DNA of 64,000 bases from Laburnicola sp. R22_1 (lineage: Eukaryota > Ascomycota > Dothideomycetes > Pleosporales > Didymosphaeriaceae), in NCBI GenBank assembly GCA_014281115.1, contig JACONQ010000007.1, positions 62,001 through 126,000 of the forward strand, read 5' to 3'. The notes below the pieces were generated by a model, which saw only the letters and a program-made list of their open reading frames with translations, had not been told where the DNA came from and searched no databases. Position numbers and translations under genes: made by a program. This document shows positions 46,542-56,267 of the stretch, piece after piece; positions within the stretch are counted from its first letter, which is position 1; every line of letters starts with the position of its first letter.

Positions 46542-46691
46542 TTTTTTTCTTTAAAAGTTGGTGGTTGTAGGATAATTAAAAAAGGTGGCCTTATTAACCT
46601 GCCCACAATTGCTTATTGACCTGCCTACAAACAAGTCCCCTCTAGCAAGTAGTTATTTCTAAGGATAACATTTTATATGCAGTAGTGCTGG

Positions 46692-46932
46692 TGTCAGATA
46701 GACGGTCACTGTGCATTCCAGTGATAATTTCTCTGTGAAATACACTGAGGAGGCTGGCGCACTACTGTTTTGCATTGCCCCTGTACTATCCTAGATAGTA
46801 CAAGGGCCTTAGCATAGATAGAAACTTCTCGCGATAGCTGGGCTTCTCCATCACAATAAAAAAAAATCATCACAGTCATCAATTCTCATTAATATATTAT
46901 CTTAAAGTGACAGAACACTATCAAATCTGACA
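46692..46932. mobile_element. Solo LTR
   Basis: 241 bp from TGTCAGAT to ATCTGACA, flanked by a 5-bp duplication GCTGG (46687-46691 and 46933-46937). It interrupts the first 797-bp unit; the second unit shows the empty site. No internal coding region. A solo LTR is the simplest reading. Confidence 0.7.
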
Positions 46933-47322
46933 GCTGGCACTATTGCCACGTCCTTTTAGGTATAATCTTTCTTTAGGAAGAAGCAAGCAAGCTTTACTAT
47001 GCAATGCAACGCAGAGTTAAGTCCGCCTTATTACTCTAGCTATTTCTAAGTTATCCTTTTAACAACAAGTGCTTACCTGCCCTCTTTATCCGCACACTTT
47101 TGCTAACTAGATTGCTTGACTGGCACAGGTTCCGCGGTTAAGTCAGAGCGCTCCTTTATGCCTCTCCACTTTCGAGGATACATACCAAGCCATCTACGCG
47201 AAACATACTCTACTATGGCTTGGCAGGGTGCCTAATTGGCGCGCCAAGGCATATGCAACTACTATCCTAGGGTGGCGAGGAAGAATGGCACCACACGCAA
47301 CGTCACTACAAACCTCTAGCAA

Positions 47323-47682
47323 GGGAGTTGTTTGCAGGCAGGTTAATAAGCAATTGTGAGCAGGTTAATAAGGGCCTACTTTTGCTATATAGCTAACTAT
47401 TTTATCTTAGCACCCTTGCAAAGGATCCCACTAGAGATCCACCTATGCATTGCCTTACTAAAATTCTAAAACTTGTTAACTTTAAAGGCTGTTTTATCTT
47501 CGAAAAATATGGTTTTTTCTTTAAATTTTCTGGCATTAATAAGAACGGACCTTTAGTTAATAAGAAACAATTTTTTTAATGACTTTTTTTTCTTTAAAAG
47601 TTGGTGGTTGTAGGATGATTAAAAAAGGTGGCCTTATTAACCTGTCCGCGATTGCTTATTAACCTGCCCGCAAACAAGTCCC
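47323..47682. mobile_element. Mutator-like MITE within the 797-bp unit
   Basis: A 360-bp non-coding element with inverted repeats of about 50 bp (GGGAGTTGTTTGCAGGCAGG at the left, GGGACTTGTTTGCGGGCAGG inverted at the right) and a 9-bp duplication CTCTAGCAA (47314-47322, 47683-47691), which is typical of Mutator-like elements. It is present at the same place in all three units, so it inserted before the tandem amplification. Confidence 0.75.
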
Positions 47683-48009
47683 CTCTAGCAAGCAGCTGTT
47701 TCTAAGGATAACATTTTATATACAGTAGTGCCGGCACTGTTGCCACGTCTTTTTAGGCATAATCTTTCTTTAGAAAGGAGCGAGTAAGCTTTACTATGCA
47801 ATGCAACGCAGAGTTAAGTCCGCCCTATCACTCTAGCTATTTCTAAGTTATCCTTTTAACAATAAGTGCTTACCTGCCCTCTTTATCCGCACACTTTTGC
47901 TAACTAGATTGCTCGGCTGGCACAGGTTCCGCGGTTAAGTTGGAGCGCTCCTTTATGCCTCTCCACTTTCGAGGATACATGCCAAGCCATCCGCGCGAAA
48001 CGTACTCTA

Positions 48010-50125
48010 CCCGTTTTTCTCGCCTGACGCACGGGCTCACCTGGCGCACGGTTTTTGCCGAACATTGTCAAATGCTTTTGAAGCTACTGAGCCTCACACA
48101 AATCTCTATATCGTCTAATTTTGAACAGTAGTAGGCAATTAAGTATGGCGAAAAAGTCTACTTGATTATCTAATCACGATATCTTGTAGGGAGGTTGATA
48201 TGCCGCCCCCGACGATTTGTCGCCTGCGGGGCCTCAATGACCTTAACAACCAATTGCTCGCTGCCACAAACCTCCTAAGGGACAATAGACTGCTGCTTCC
48301 TTGCTTTTCTAGCCTGTTTAGCAAATTAGATGTCCTTTTGAAGCTGCGTAGCAGCAAGCCGAGCCTGTCTATTGTCCTCCTTTTCCTGCTGCTTCTGCGC
48401 TTGCTCTTGAAGCCGGATCTCCTTTGCAGTAGCCTTTATACGACGCCTCTCCTCTAAAGCTTGTTGCTTCTCGGCTTTCTTAATTGCCTTGCGCTGACTA
48501 TCCTCCTCTTTTTGGAGCCTCTCTGCCTCTGCTGCCTCTGCCTTTTGAGTTTCACGCTCACGCGCTAGCTGCACCTTGTTTGGGCTCCAAAAGATAGCAC
48601 CACTATCCTGAACTAGAGGCTGCTTAAGCTGGAGCGCTTTGCCTCTCTTCCGACGCTTCTTCTTGTTAACTAGCGCTTTTTTGAGGCCTTGAACCTTAAG
48701 TTTTAATATTATATTTTAAGTAGAGAGCGAGTGGATTGTTTGTGAGAGCAGCTTAGCCTTAGAGTTGTATACGTCGTCAACAACTGCTTGTAGAATCTTA
48801 GTAACCTTCCTCCAATCGTCAGCCGTAAGGACAGACCTCGAGCTCTCGCTGGATGATGGTCTCTTAGCCTTAGTGTGGCTAAATCGTTCTAAGATGACCT
48901 CTGGCTTGAAGGGGTGAAGGCCACACAATTTAAAGCTAGAGAGGATATTCTTTGCAGTAAAAGCTTTCTCCCACGCAGTCTAGAACATGCGAAAGAAGTC
49001 TCGCTTAGTAAGTGCAGAGAAGGCTTGAGATTCCTCCATAAATCGTGCTACCTCGTACGAGTAGGCTTGTGAGAGTGGCCTGAACAGAGTGACGTCAAGC
49101 GGCTGCAGCGTATGAGTACTATGAGGAGGATAGACTGCTAGGAGGATCTTGTTGTCGTCGCAGTACTTAATAAACTTCATATTGATGTGGGAGCCATGGC
49201 TATCGAGGATAAGCAGTCGATACTGTCGCGGTTGAACCTTTAATTTAGTCTCTCGATCAAAGATAGTCTTTAACCATTGAAGCCTAAGGTTATCGTTCGT
49301 CCATCCGCTAGGAGAGGAAGCAAAGAAGGCCGTGTGTATTGTAGGATTAAAATCCTGCAGCCATAAGTCTTGAATATTGCCCGAGACAGCCTGGTAGATA
49401 AGGCCTAGGGATAGAGACGATCCATCAGCGCATATGCAAGCAATTGTCGTAATCCATTCACGATTGCCGTCCTAAATCATTTGCCTAGTTCCCCCCTCCT
49501 CATACCTCCGTCGAGAGAACACCCGCTTCATCTTTAATAGTACGCCGATGAGGAAGCCCTTCTCGTCCATATTGTAGGTGTGCTGTGGCTCAATCTCGTA
49601 CTGCTCGATCTTACGCTTTAAGAGCTCGAAATAGAGTGCGTACTTGAAGGCAGAATCAGCTCTCTTCCTATCCTTGTCCATGCCATTTGTCTATTTTAAT
49701 ACTAGGTCGAGATAGTGACGCTTAATGAACCAATCCAGCCAAGAGCTTCCCGCTTGTTTGCCGCTTATTTCAGTAGCAAAGTTGCGTAGCATGTTTCTCG
49801 TAGGCGGTAGCCCTCGCTGGCAGAGCTCGTCAACGTATTGTACCAGCTCTAGCTCCTGACGGTCGTTGAGAAGTCGTTGATTCTCATATTGGGCTGCACG
49901 GGAGCCCTGTACACCGCGCCACCTTCGCGATAGCGTAGATCGTTCAACACCATACTTTTTTGCTGTCTGCGCGATATTAACTTTTCCTCCAAGCTCCAAG
50001 GATTTCAAAGATGCCAGCGCCTGCTCAATCGGGTCCATATTGGTGGAGCTACATCTATTTCAATTGTGGGGATTTTTGGAAAAGTGTGCGTCAGGTGAGC
50101 CCGTGCGTCAAGCGAGAAAAACGGG
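48010..50125 (-). mobile_element. Pogo/Fot1-like DNA transposon E, in the third 797-bp unit
   Basis: A 2116-bp element flanked by TA (48008-48009, 50126-50127). The termini start CCCGTTTTTCTCGC and contain two CTGACGCACGG-like words 17 bp apart. The empty site is readable from the first two 797-bp units (CTCTAC-TGTGGC). Confidence 0.9.
48170..50038 (-). pseudogene. Transposase of element E (pogo/Fot1 DDE type), mildly decayed
   Basis: Starts MDPIEQALASLKSLELGGKV at 50038; HTH_psq (YGVERSTLSRRWRGV), CENP-B HTH (RGLPPTRNMLRNFATEI), YNMDEKGFLIGV, LLILDSHGSHINMKF and THTLQPLDVTLFRPL with the acidic triad positions kept. A Gln/Lys/Glu-rich coiled tail leads to a family-typical INLPTRYRD end at 48170, reached only with a frameshift. 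A handful of TAG/TAA stops interrupt it, mostly where relatives have Trp or Gln. Confidence 0.85.
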
Positions 50126-50870
50126 TACTGTGGCTTGGCAGGGTGCCTGATTAGCGCGCCAAGGCACATGCAACTACTATCCTGGGGTGGCAAGGAAGAA
50201 CAGCACCGTACGCGACGTTACTATAAACCTCTAGCAAGGGAGTTGTTCGCAGGTAGGTTAATAAGTAATTGTAAGCAGGTTAATAAGGGCCTACTTTTGC
50301 TATATAGCTAACTATTTTATCTTAGCACTCTTGTAAAGGATCCCACTAGAGATCCACCTATGCATTGCCTTACTAAAATTCTAAAACTTGTTAACTTTGA
50401 AGGCTGTTTTATCTTTGAAAAATATGGTTTTTTCTTTAAATTTTCTAGTATTAATAAGAACGGACCTTTAGTTGATAAGAAACAATTTTTTTGATGACTT
50501 TTTTTTCTTTAAAAGTTGGTGGTTGTAGGATGATTAAAAAAGGTGGCCTTATTAACCTGCCCGCGATTGCTTATTAACCTGCCCGCGAACAAGTCCCCTC
50601 TAGTAAGTAGCTGTTTCTGAGGATAACATTTCATGTGTAGTAGTGCCGGCACCGTCGCCACGTCCTTTTAGGCATAATCTTTCTTTAGGAAGGAGCGAGC
50701 AAGCTTCACTATGCAATGCAACGCAGAGTTGAGTCCGCCCTATCACTCTAGCTGTTTCTAAGTCATCCTTTCAACAACAAGTGCTTACCTGCCCTCTTTA
50801 TCCGCACACTTTTGCTAACCGGATTGCTCGGTCGGCACAGGTTCCGCGGTTAAGTCGGAGCGCTCCTTCA

Positions 50871-51287
50871 TGCCCGTACAGTACGGCTTCTCTATTCTCG
50901 TCATGATCAACGACCTGAACAGATCATCCGACAGACACTTCCCATATCTTCAGGGCGTAATACGGCTCGCTTGCAATGCTTCCTCCAATGGGGTTTCGGG
51001 AATACGTTACTCAAGAGCGACTTACAGGGAAGGCGCATCGATCGAGGTCTTGATATCTTGGAGGATATCTTGGAGTTCTATCGCTTGATCGCGATGATAC
51101 GGCGCATCTGCGCCGTCGGCAGTTGGAAAGGTCTTGAAACTGGGCCTGGGACGAGGTATAAAGGAAGAGCCAAAATGCCAGCAATCCATCGGAAACGCAA
51201 CCCCATCCTCAATCCACTCTCACACCACTCTCTATCTCAAACGTCCACGAACTCGACTTCTCCAGACAAATTCGTGCCTTCGGTACA
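50871..51287 (+). promoter_or_regulatory. Promoter of the secreted-protein gene
   Basis: Unique sequence from the end of the 797-bp array to the ATG. A TATA-like word (GTATAAAGG) lies near 51155-51163, about 130 bp before the ATG, and a CACTCTCTATCTC pyrimidine leader follows. Confidence 0.5.
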
Positions 51288-52472
51288 ATGGTCTTCCTGC
51301 ATGTGGCACGGCTTCTGGCCTTTACCAATACGGTTGCTGGCTTCTCTTTGACATTCTACAAAGGCGATTAATGTCGCGGTGAACGGCTTGGTGGCTTCGA
51401 CGTCTCGATTGAAGACGGCTGCGTACCCGACGATTTCTATAGCACGCCTTCTTCATCAGTCACCATCACTCCACAAGACGGGGACCAGCCCGACCACATG
51501 CTGTACTTCTTCGAAGGCGACACTTGCGATATAAACAACCCTGCTAATCCTGTTGCTGGCGGTAACACGGGCTGTATCAATGTCGGATTCGGCAGGAACG
51601 ATTTCTCAGCCGTCAGAGTCTTCGGTGGAGGCGGAAGTCCACAGCAAGTCGCCTCGCGCAGGACGCGCACGGCGGGCAATAGACGAGTCGCTCCTCGCAG
51701 GGCACGATCGGTGGGCGAGCTCCAGCACGGCGATGTTTTTGAGCAAGACGGCAAGGACTACCGCTGGCAGCAGATTGCCCGTGGCACCTTCACCGGGGTG
51801 CCTACGGAAGAATGGGATACCGCATTTCGAGTGATGAACGATGAGCCCCTGATCTTCAATGCAAGCTATCCTTTCAACTTTGAGGAGTACTACATGGCCA
51901 ACCCCAATATGGCACCCCGAAGTCGAACTCAGAATGATAGCCCAGGTATGTCCCTCGCCGAACGACCTGACGCTATGCTTCTCCCCGACGGACTGCTCCC
52001 TTTCTGTCGACGCGCGTACGAATGCGTCGTATATCTCCCCTGGGCTGCCAGCATATACTTCCCCGCCCAGACAGAGTACGTCGTCAATGCCATAGAAGCG
52101 GCACGTACCCAGGCCACCCTAGAAAACCTCTGGAACTTCCTCCTGCAGCCCGTCATCATCCCCCTCGCCACAGGTGTCACTACGGGCTACATCTCCGCCC
52201 AGCACTTTTCCTCAGGCTCCGCCAGTGAAGTGCCAAGCACCTGCTCTCAAGCAGAAGACACCGCCGTACTGGCTGCACTGATCAATAGCGGCGCCGTCAC
52301 CGAAGACCAAGTCAACGCTGTGCGTGCCGAAATCTACGACTCCAACGCTGCACAGGCAGCGACGATTGCCGTGGCCATCGTGCCGGAGTACGTCAACAGC
52401 GGGAACCAAATCTGCGGTGCACCGGTCATGCGCAACACGCTTGTTGCAGCTACTGGTATCACGCGGAAATAG
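51288..52472 (+). pseudogene. Predicted secreted protein, one premature stop
   Basis: ATG 51288 opens a hydrophobic signal-peptide-like start (MVFLHVARLLAF... up to about residue 20), but the 28th codon (51369-51371) is TAA. Past that stop the same frame is open for 366 codons to 52472. The body has spaced Cys residues (for example in GDTCDINN, TGCINVGF, FCRRAYECVV), an Arg-rich segment (RRTRTAGNRRVAPRRAR) and a hydrophobic Ala/Ile-rich C-terminal third. The stop lies where a single C-to-T change at a CA site would make TAA from a Gln codon. I do not recognise the family. Secretion is inferred only from the N-terminus; use as an effector is speculation. Confidence 0.55.
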
Positions 52473-53826
52473 TTGAAGGAGGGTTTCATACTATAGACGC
52501 GCTGTATACATGTCCTATGCCTGGAGGCTGCTACTTCAATGCTTTGGAACTACTCCGCATCGACTTGGAGTACGGTTCATGTGGGATGGTAAACAATGAG
52601 GGTGGTGTCGCTGTCGCAACTCTCCTCTCTTCGGCCGACCAAGTAGATGTTAGAATATAACTGCTTTGCCCCCTCTGATCAACTCCCATATTACGCGAGG
52701 TATCTCAAATAGCTGGTTTAAGAAATCGCGCTACCACTATTTCTTGCACCTTTCGTACTAAGTGCCAGGATTATTTGCCTACAACCCCTATGCTTTTAAT
52801 CAACGTCACAGTTTTTCGTGCATTAGAAGAGCACACAAACAAGACTGATGCTTTTTGTGGAAAACCACCTACGGGCAGAGTCACACGTTTCAGTCTCCAA
52901 GTACTGTACATGATCGGTAGTATACTCTTAACACTCGACTCATACATTCCGAACAACTGCTCAACCAGAAAGCGTCATAGTATAAATAACACCACCTCTG
53001 AACCATTCTTCCGCTTTCTTCTCTAATACAGCTATTGTAGAAGAGCACATCAATCGCCATAAGGCTCAATCATTATGGCAAGCAATCGAGGATGAAAATC
53101 AGCCGATTCGTTCGGAGGCGGAAAGTTTCCTTTTCCATTTTCATCTTTCTGCGTATTCGGTATATTCTTTCCTAATCATTGGGATATCATTAAAACCAGG
53201 TAATTTCAGTCTGGCTTCTTCCGAGATGGGCTATTGTGTACCTGTACATTAATCTCCAAACGTTATAGTGCCGTTAGCAAGTTAGTATATTTATTCCTCC
53301 ACTGTCTCGTTTTTCCGTTGATAGTCGCCTTGACCCCTAATATGTTATAACTAATATCGTGAGTGGCCAATCAGCTGTCCCAAATCATATACTTCGAGCC
53401 TACAAGTACGTAGAAACGCTTTCCTTCAAACAGTTGTGTCTTTTGTAGTCACCCTTCTCGCCAGCCCTTACCTCGCATCTTGAAACATCTTTTCGATCCT
53501 TTCTATCCTGTCAATTGCGGCTTCTACGCTACGGTCACTATACGCAATCATGCAATTAGACGTGTCTATCTGGTGGCGTTCTAATTTAATTGAAATAAAG
53601 GAGTTTTCAACCAGGACTAGTTATTCCCTACCACACTAAGGTCCACACGATATCAAGAGACGCTTAATGTGCGGCACCATTAGACTTGACGTAGCCTTAA
53701 CAGTACCGTGCATACATACCTGCCTCCACTCGTACACGAGCAAACACCGTACATTCAGCAACGGACCACAACTCCTTGAATCCAACGAGCTTACCCCCAA
53801 GACTCGCAACACCGCAGTGACCACGA
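52473..53826. other. Spacer without supported genes
   Basis: About 1.35 kb of slightly AT-richer DNA with many stops in all frames. Short open frames (52775-53026, 53636-53864) lack family similarity. No repeat boundary was recognised. Confidence 0.5.
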
Positions 53827-54066
53827 CTACGCAACCCCATCCCCCAACTCAACATACAACCTAAGTTCCTTCTCCAGCATAACATCGTACACCTTCCTCA
53901 GATCCTCCCTTTCCAGAAACTCCTCTCCCAACCGCGTAAAGGCCATCATCATGTAATCCTTACACCACGGCAAACAAGTCAACCCCTTAAAAAACGTCTC
54001 TCTAACTCTCCGACACGCCTCATCCACCTTGACATCCTCCTTCCTCTGCTTTCCATCGTAATCTAG
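53827..54066 (-). pseudogene. C-terminal gene fragment (possibly NRDE-2-like)
   Basis: A frame from about 54066 (after a CCTAG acceptor-like site) to 53827 reads DEACRRVRETFFKGL, CLPWCKDYMMMAF and DLRKVYDVMLEKELRLYVEL. This resembles the last exon of a larger protein; the ending resembles C-termini of fungal NRDE-2-domain (RNA silencing/splicing) proteins, recalled with low confidence. Nothing of the rest of such a gene is next to it, so it looks like a captured or left-over fragment. Confidence 0.35.
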
Positions 54067-54234
54067 GCTAAAAATATGGACGGATTAGGATCTCTGCCAA
54101 CGCGTGACAAGGGGTCAGAAGCGGCCCACTCCCAAGATAGCCCTCCTTTTTTCGGAAGCACAATCGCGTTTTGATATATAGTAGCGTTCCACAGACTCGA
54201 CAGAATCCATCTCATACCCTGCACGCCTGCAGCC

Positions 54235-54642
54235 ATGGCGGAGCAGCCGGCCAGAGACCGAAACAAACAGCTAAAGAAACGATTGCGCGGATTGGAGAAC
54301 AAGGTTTACCAGTATGGAGAGCTGGGCGTCGACGTCGCATTGGTCATAGGTTTTCGGGAGAAAGAGGGCGGCTATTCTTATACAACTTCAGAGGAATTCT
54401 TGCAGAGGATCTCGCAGATCGTAAGTGTTCTTAGCCAATTGCCTACGACTTTCTAATGCCAGCAAACAGCGATCGCATCCTAAGTGCGTAAATCGACTTC
54501 CCGAAGATATAAAGAGAATGGATGCACAATCCGGTTCAAACACCACGCGCCAGATCAAAAAGAGGAGGAAAAGAGCCAGGAGAGTTAACGCATTGGAGCA
54601 ATCACCATCAAACACGACATTGGGCCAAACTGCGGCACAGGA
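54235..54642 (+). pseudogene. MADS-box-like gene fused to NLR sequence
   Basis: Exon 1 54235-54420 and exon 2 from 54470, joined over a 49-nt intron (GTAAGT, ending AAACAG). Exon 1 encodes RDRNKQLKKRLRGLENKVYQ and ELGVDVALVIGFREKEGG, the pattern of short fungal SRF/MADS-type DNA-binding proteins; exon 2 adds CVNRLPEDIKRM and a basic patch KKRRKRARR. At about 54643 the sequence turns into NLR coding DNA in a different frame, so the original 3' end has been replaced. The chimeric reading ends at TGA 54707-54709. Confidence 0.5.
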
Positions 54643-56028
54643 CAGTACCTTCCCCGCTGCGAGCGCGGCTCGATCCTCGTCACGACGCGAAACGAGGAAG
54701 CCGCCCTGAAGCTGGTCGAGCGGCGCGACATTGTTCGTGTAGAGCCGATGGACGAGGCAGAGGGCCTAGCGCTGTTTGAGAAGAAGCTAGGACCGCAGGG
54801 CAATAACAGCGATGCTGCCAAACTCGCAGCAGTGCTTGAGTACATGCCGCTCGCTATCGTGCAGGCTGCTGCGTACATCTTGCAGAGAGCGCCGCGATGC
54901 TCTGTAGCCAAGTACCTGGACGAGTACAGGAAGAGCGAGCGTAAGCGAACCAGCCTCCTTAACTACGACGAAGGACACCTTCATCGCGACTGGGAGGCAA
55001 AGAACTCGATCATTGTCACGTGGCAGATCTCGTTCGAGTATATACAGCAGACACGGTCGTCAGCAGCGGACCTGCTCTCGCTCATGAGCTTCTTCGACCG
55101 ACAAGGTATTCCAGAGGATCTACTCCGGCTCCGCACTAAAAGACAAGAAGCCGAGTCCAACCAGACGGAGAGGGTGGAAAATGAGGGAAATAGCGACTCA
55201 GAGGACGATGCATCGCAGTCTAGCGCGGGCGATGACGAGTTTGGAGACGATGTGGTGGTGCTGCGAAACTTCTGCTTCATATCTACTGATGCTGGTGGGA
55301 CCATATTCGAAATGCATGCACTAGTGCAGCTAGCGACCCGGAAGTGGCTCGAAAAGACCAGCAAGCTTGAGCAGTGGAAGCAGCAGTTTGTCAGCAATCT
55401 TTGTGCAGCGTTTCCGACTGGACAGTACGAGAACTGGGCAGCATGTCAAACACTCTATGCACATGCTAAGGCCGCTAGAAAGCAGCAACCTAAAGACGAG
55501 TCGTCGATAGCAGAGTGGGCGACGGTGCTCTACCGTGCAGCGTGGTATGCGGAGAGGACAGGAAACATTGCTGATGCTGAGATCCTAGCTACAAAGGCAA
55601 TGGAAGCGCGGAAGAAGGTGCTAGGGCAGGAGCACGAGGATACGCTGTGGAGTGTAGCTATGGTTGGGCTAGCATACAAGCTTGGAGGCCGATGGGACGA
55701 TGCGGAAGAGCTGGAGGTGCAAGTGATGGAGACTCGCAAGAAGAAGCTGGGAGAGGACCATCCTTCCACGCTGACCAGCATGGCCAATCTAGCATCGACC
55801 TACTGGAATCAAGGGCGGTGGGATGTAGCGGAAGAGCTGGAGGTGCAAGTGATGGAGACTCGCAAGAAGAAGCTGGGAGCGGACCATCCTTCCACGCTGA
55901 CCAGCATGGCCAACCTGGCCTTCACGTGGAAAGCACAAGCTCAGAGTGGGAAGCGGAGTGAGCAGACGCTGATGCAGAGTATACGCTTAAGGACATGCTG
56001 CTACTGTAAGGGAAGGCGAAAGGCATAA
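54643..56028 (+). pseudogene. NLR-type protein (NB-ARC + TPR), both ends damaged
   Basis: Begins mid NB-ARC (YLPRCERGSILVTTRNEEAAL), continues through EYMPLAIVQAAAYI, the winged-helix region and an acidic linker, to three TPR units, against eight to nine in the left copy. The P-loop half is absent. Near the 3' end a 103-bp deletion between GAGTG repeats shifts the frame, replacing the normal end (the left copy ends VLEEWEAE) with an unrelated tail to 56028. The frame is otherwise open. It forms most of the right arm of the 22.5-kb element. Confidence 0.82.
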
Positions 56029-56265
56029 CTAAGTTAGTGCCTTGCAACATATTGTACCTTGTATCGTATATTAAGCTTATCACTTCAGTGCATTAGACCT
56101 GTTTTACAGACAAGAGTATTTCGTGACTACGAGCTAGCTCGCTTAGAGCTAGTGGACTTCGGCAATCCGCTACTGGCCGAGACCAGCAAGGGGTATCCTA
56201 GGCGAACAGGGGTCGTACAGAATCGTCGCTTGCGCAAAGGGTGAGGGCGGTTTTGCAAGGTACTG
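54643..56265 (-). repeat. Right long inverted arm of the 22.5-kb element
   Basis: Inverse counterpart of 33726-36077. Homology begins abruptly at about 54643 (AGTACCTTCC) within a MADS-like gene exon and runs to the terminus at 56265. Confidence 0.8.
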
Positions 56266-56267
56266 TA

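Larger units (their letters stand above)
40471..50870. repeat. Triple tandem of a 797-bp unit (with later insertions)
   Basis: Three head-to-tail units: 40471-47158, 47159-47955 and 47956-50870. After subtracting the inserted elements and their target duplications each is 797 bp. Units begin TGCCTCTCCACTTTCGAGG and end GCGCTCCTTTA or GCGCTCCTTCA, so they have LTR-like TG...CA ends, but no 5-bp duplication flanks the array. Each unit contains the same MULE-type MITE. Differences between units are mainly C/T and G/A changes. Confidence 0.8.
33726..56265. mobile_element. 22.5-kb TIR-bounded composite element with NLR arms
   Basis: A 22,540-bp segment starts CAGTACTTTGCAAAACCGCC and ends with the inverse complement (one T/C difference in the first 20 bases). 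It is flanked by TA on both sides (33724-33725; 56266-56267), and removing it restores element C's reading. Homology of the two ends extends inward for about 2.35 kb (left) and 1.62 kb (right), mostly the 3' half of an NLR gene. TA duplication and CAGT start are typical of Tc1/mariner-class DNA transposons, but no transposase for this terminus lies inside, so it would be non-autonomous. It carries gene fragments, one membrane-protein gene and later insertions. An alternative is stepwise growth of a smaller element by nested insertions and recombination. Class is inference. Confidence 0.7.

Noticed and set aside
40471..50870. 797-bp units as the LTR pair of one retrotransposon
   Set aside because: No internal region separates units and no 5-bp duplication flanks the array, so LTR identity is not supported despite the TG...CA ends.
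33726..56265. Starship-type giant element
   Set aside because: No DUF3435 tyrosine-recombinase captain gene near either end, and true inverted terminal repeats with a TA duplication are present, unlike Starships.
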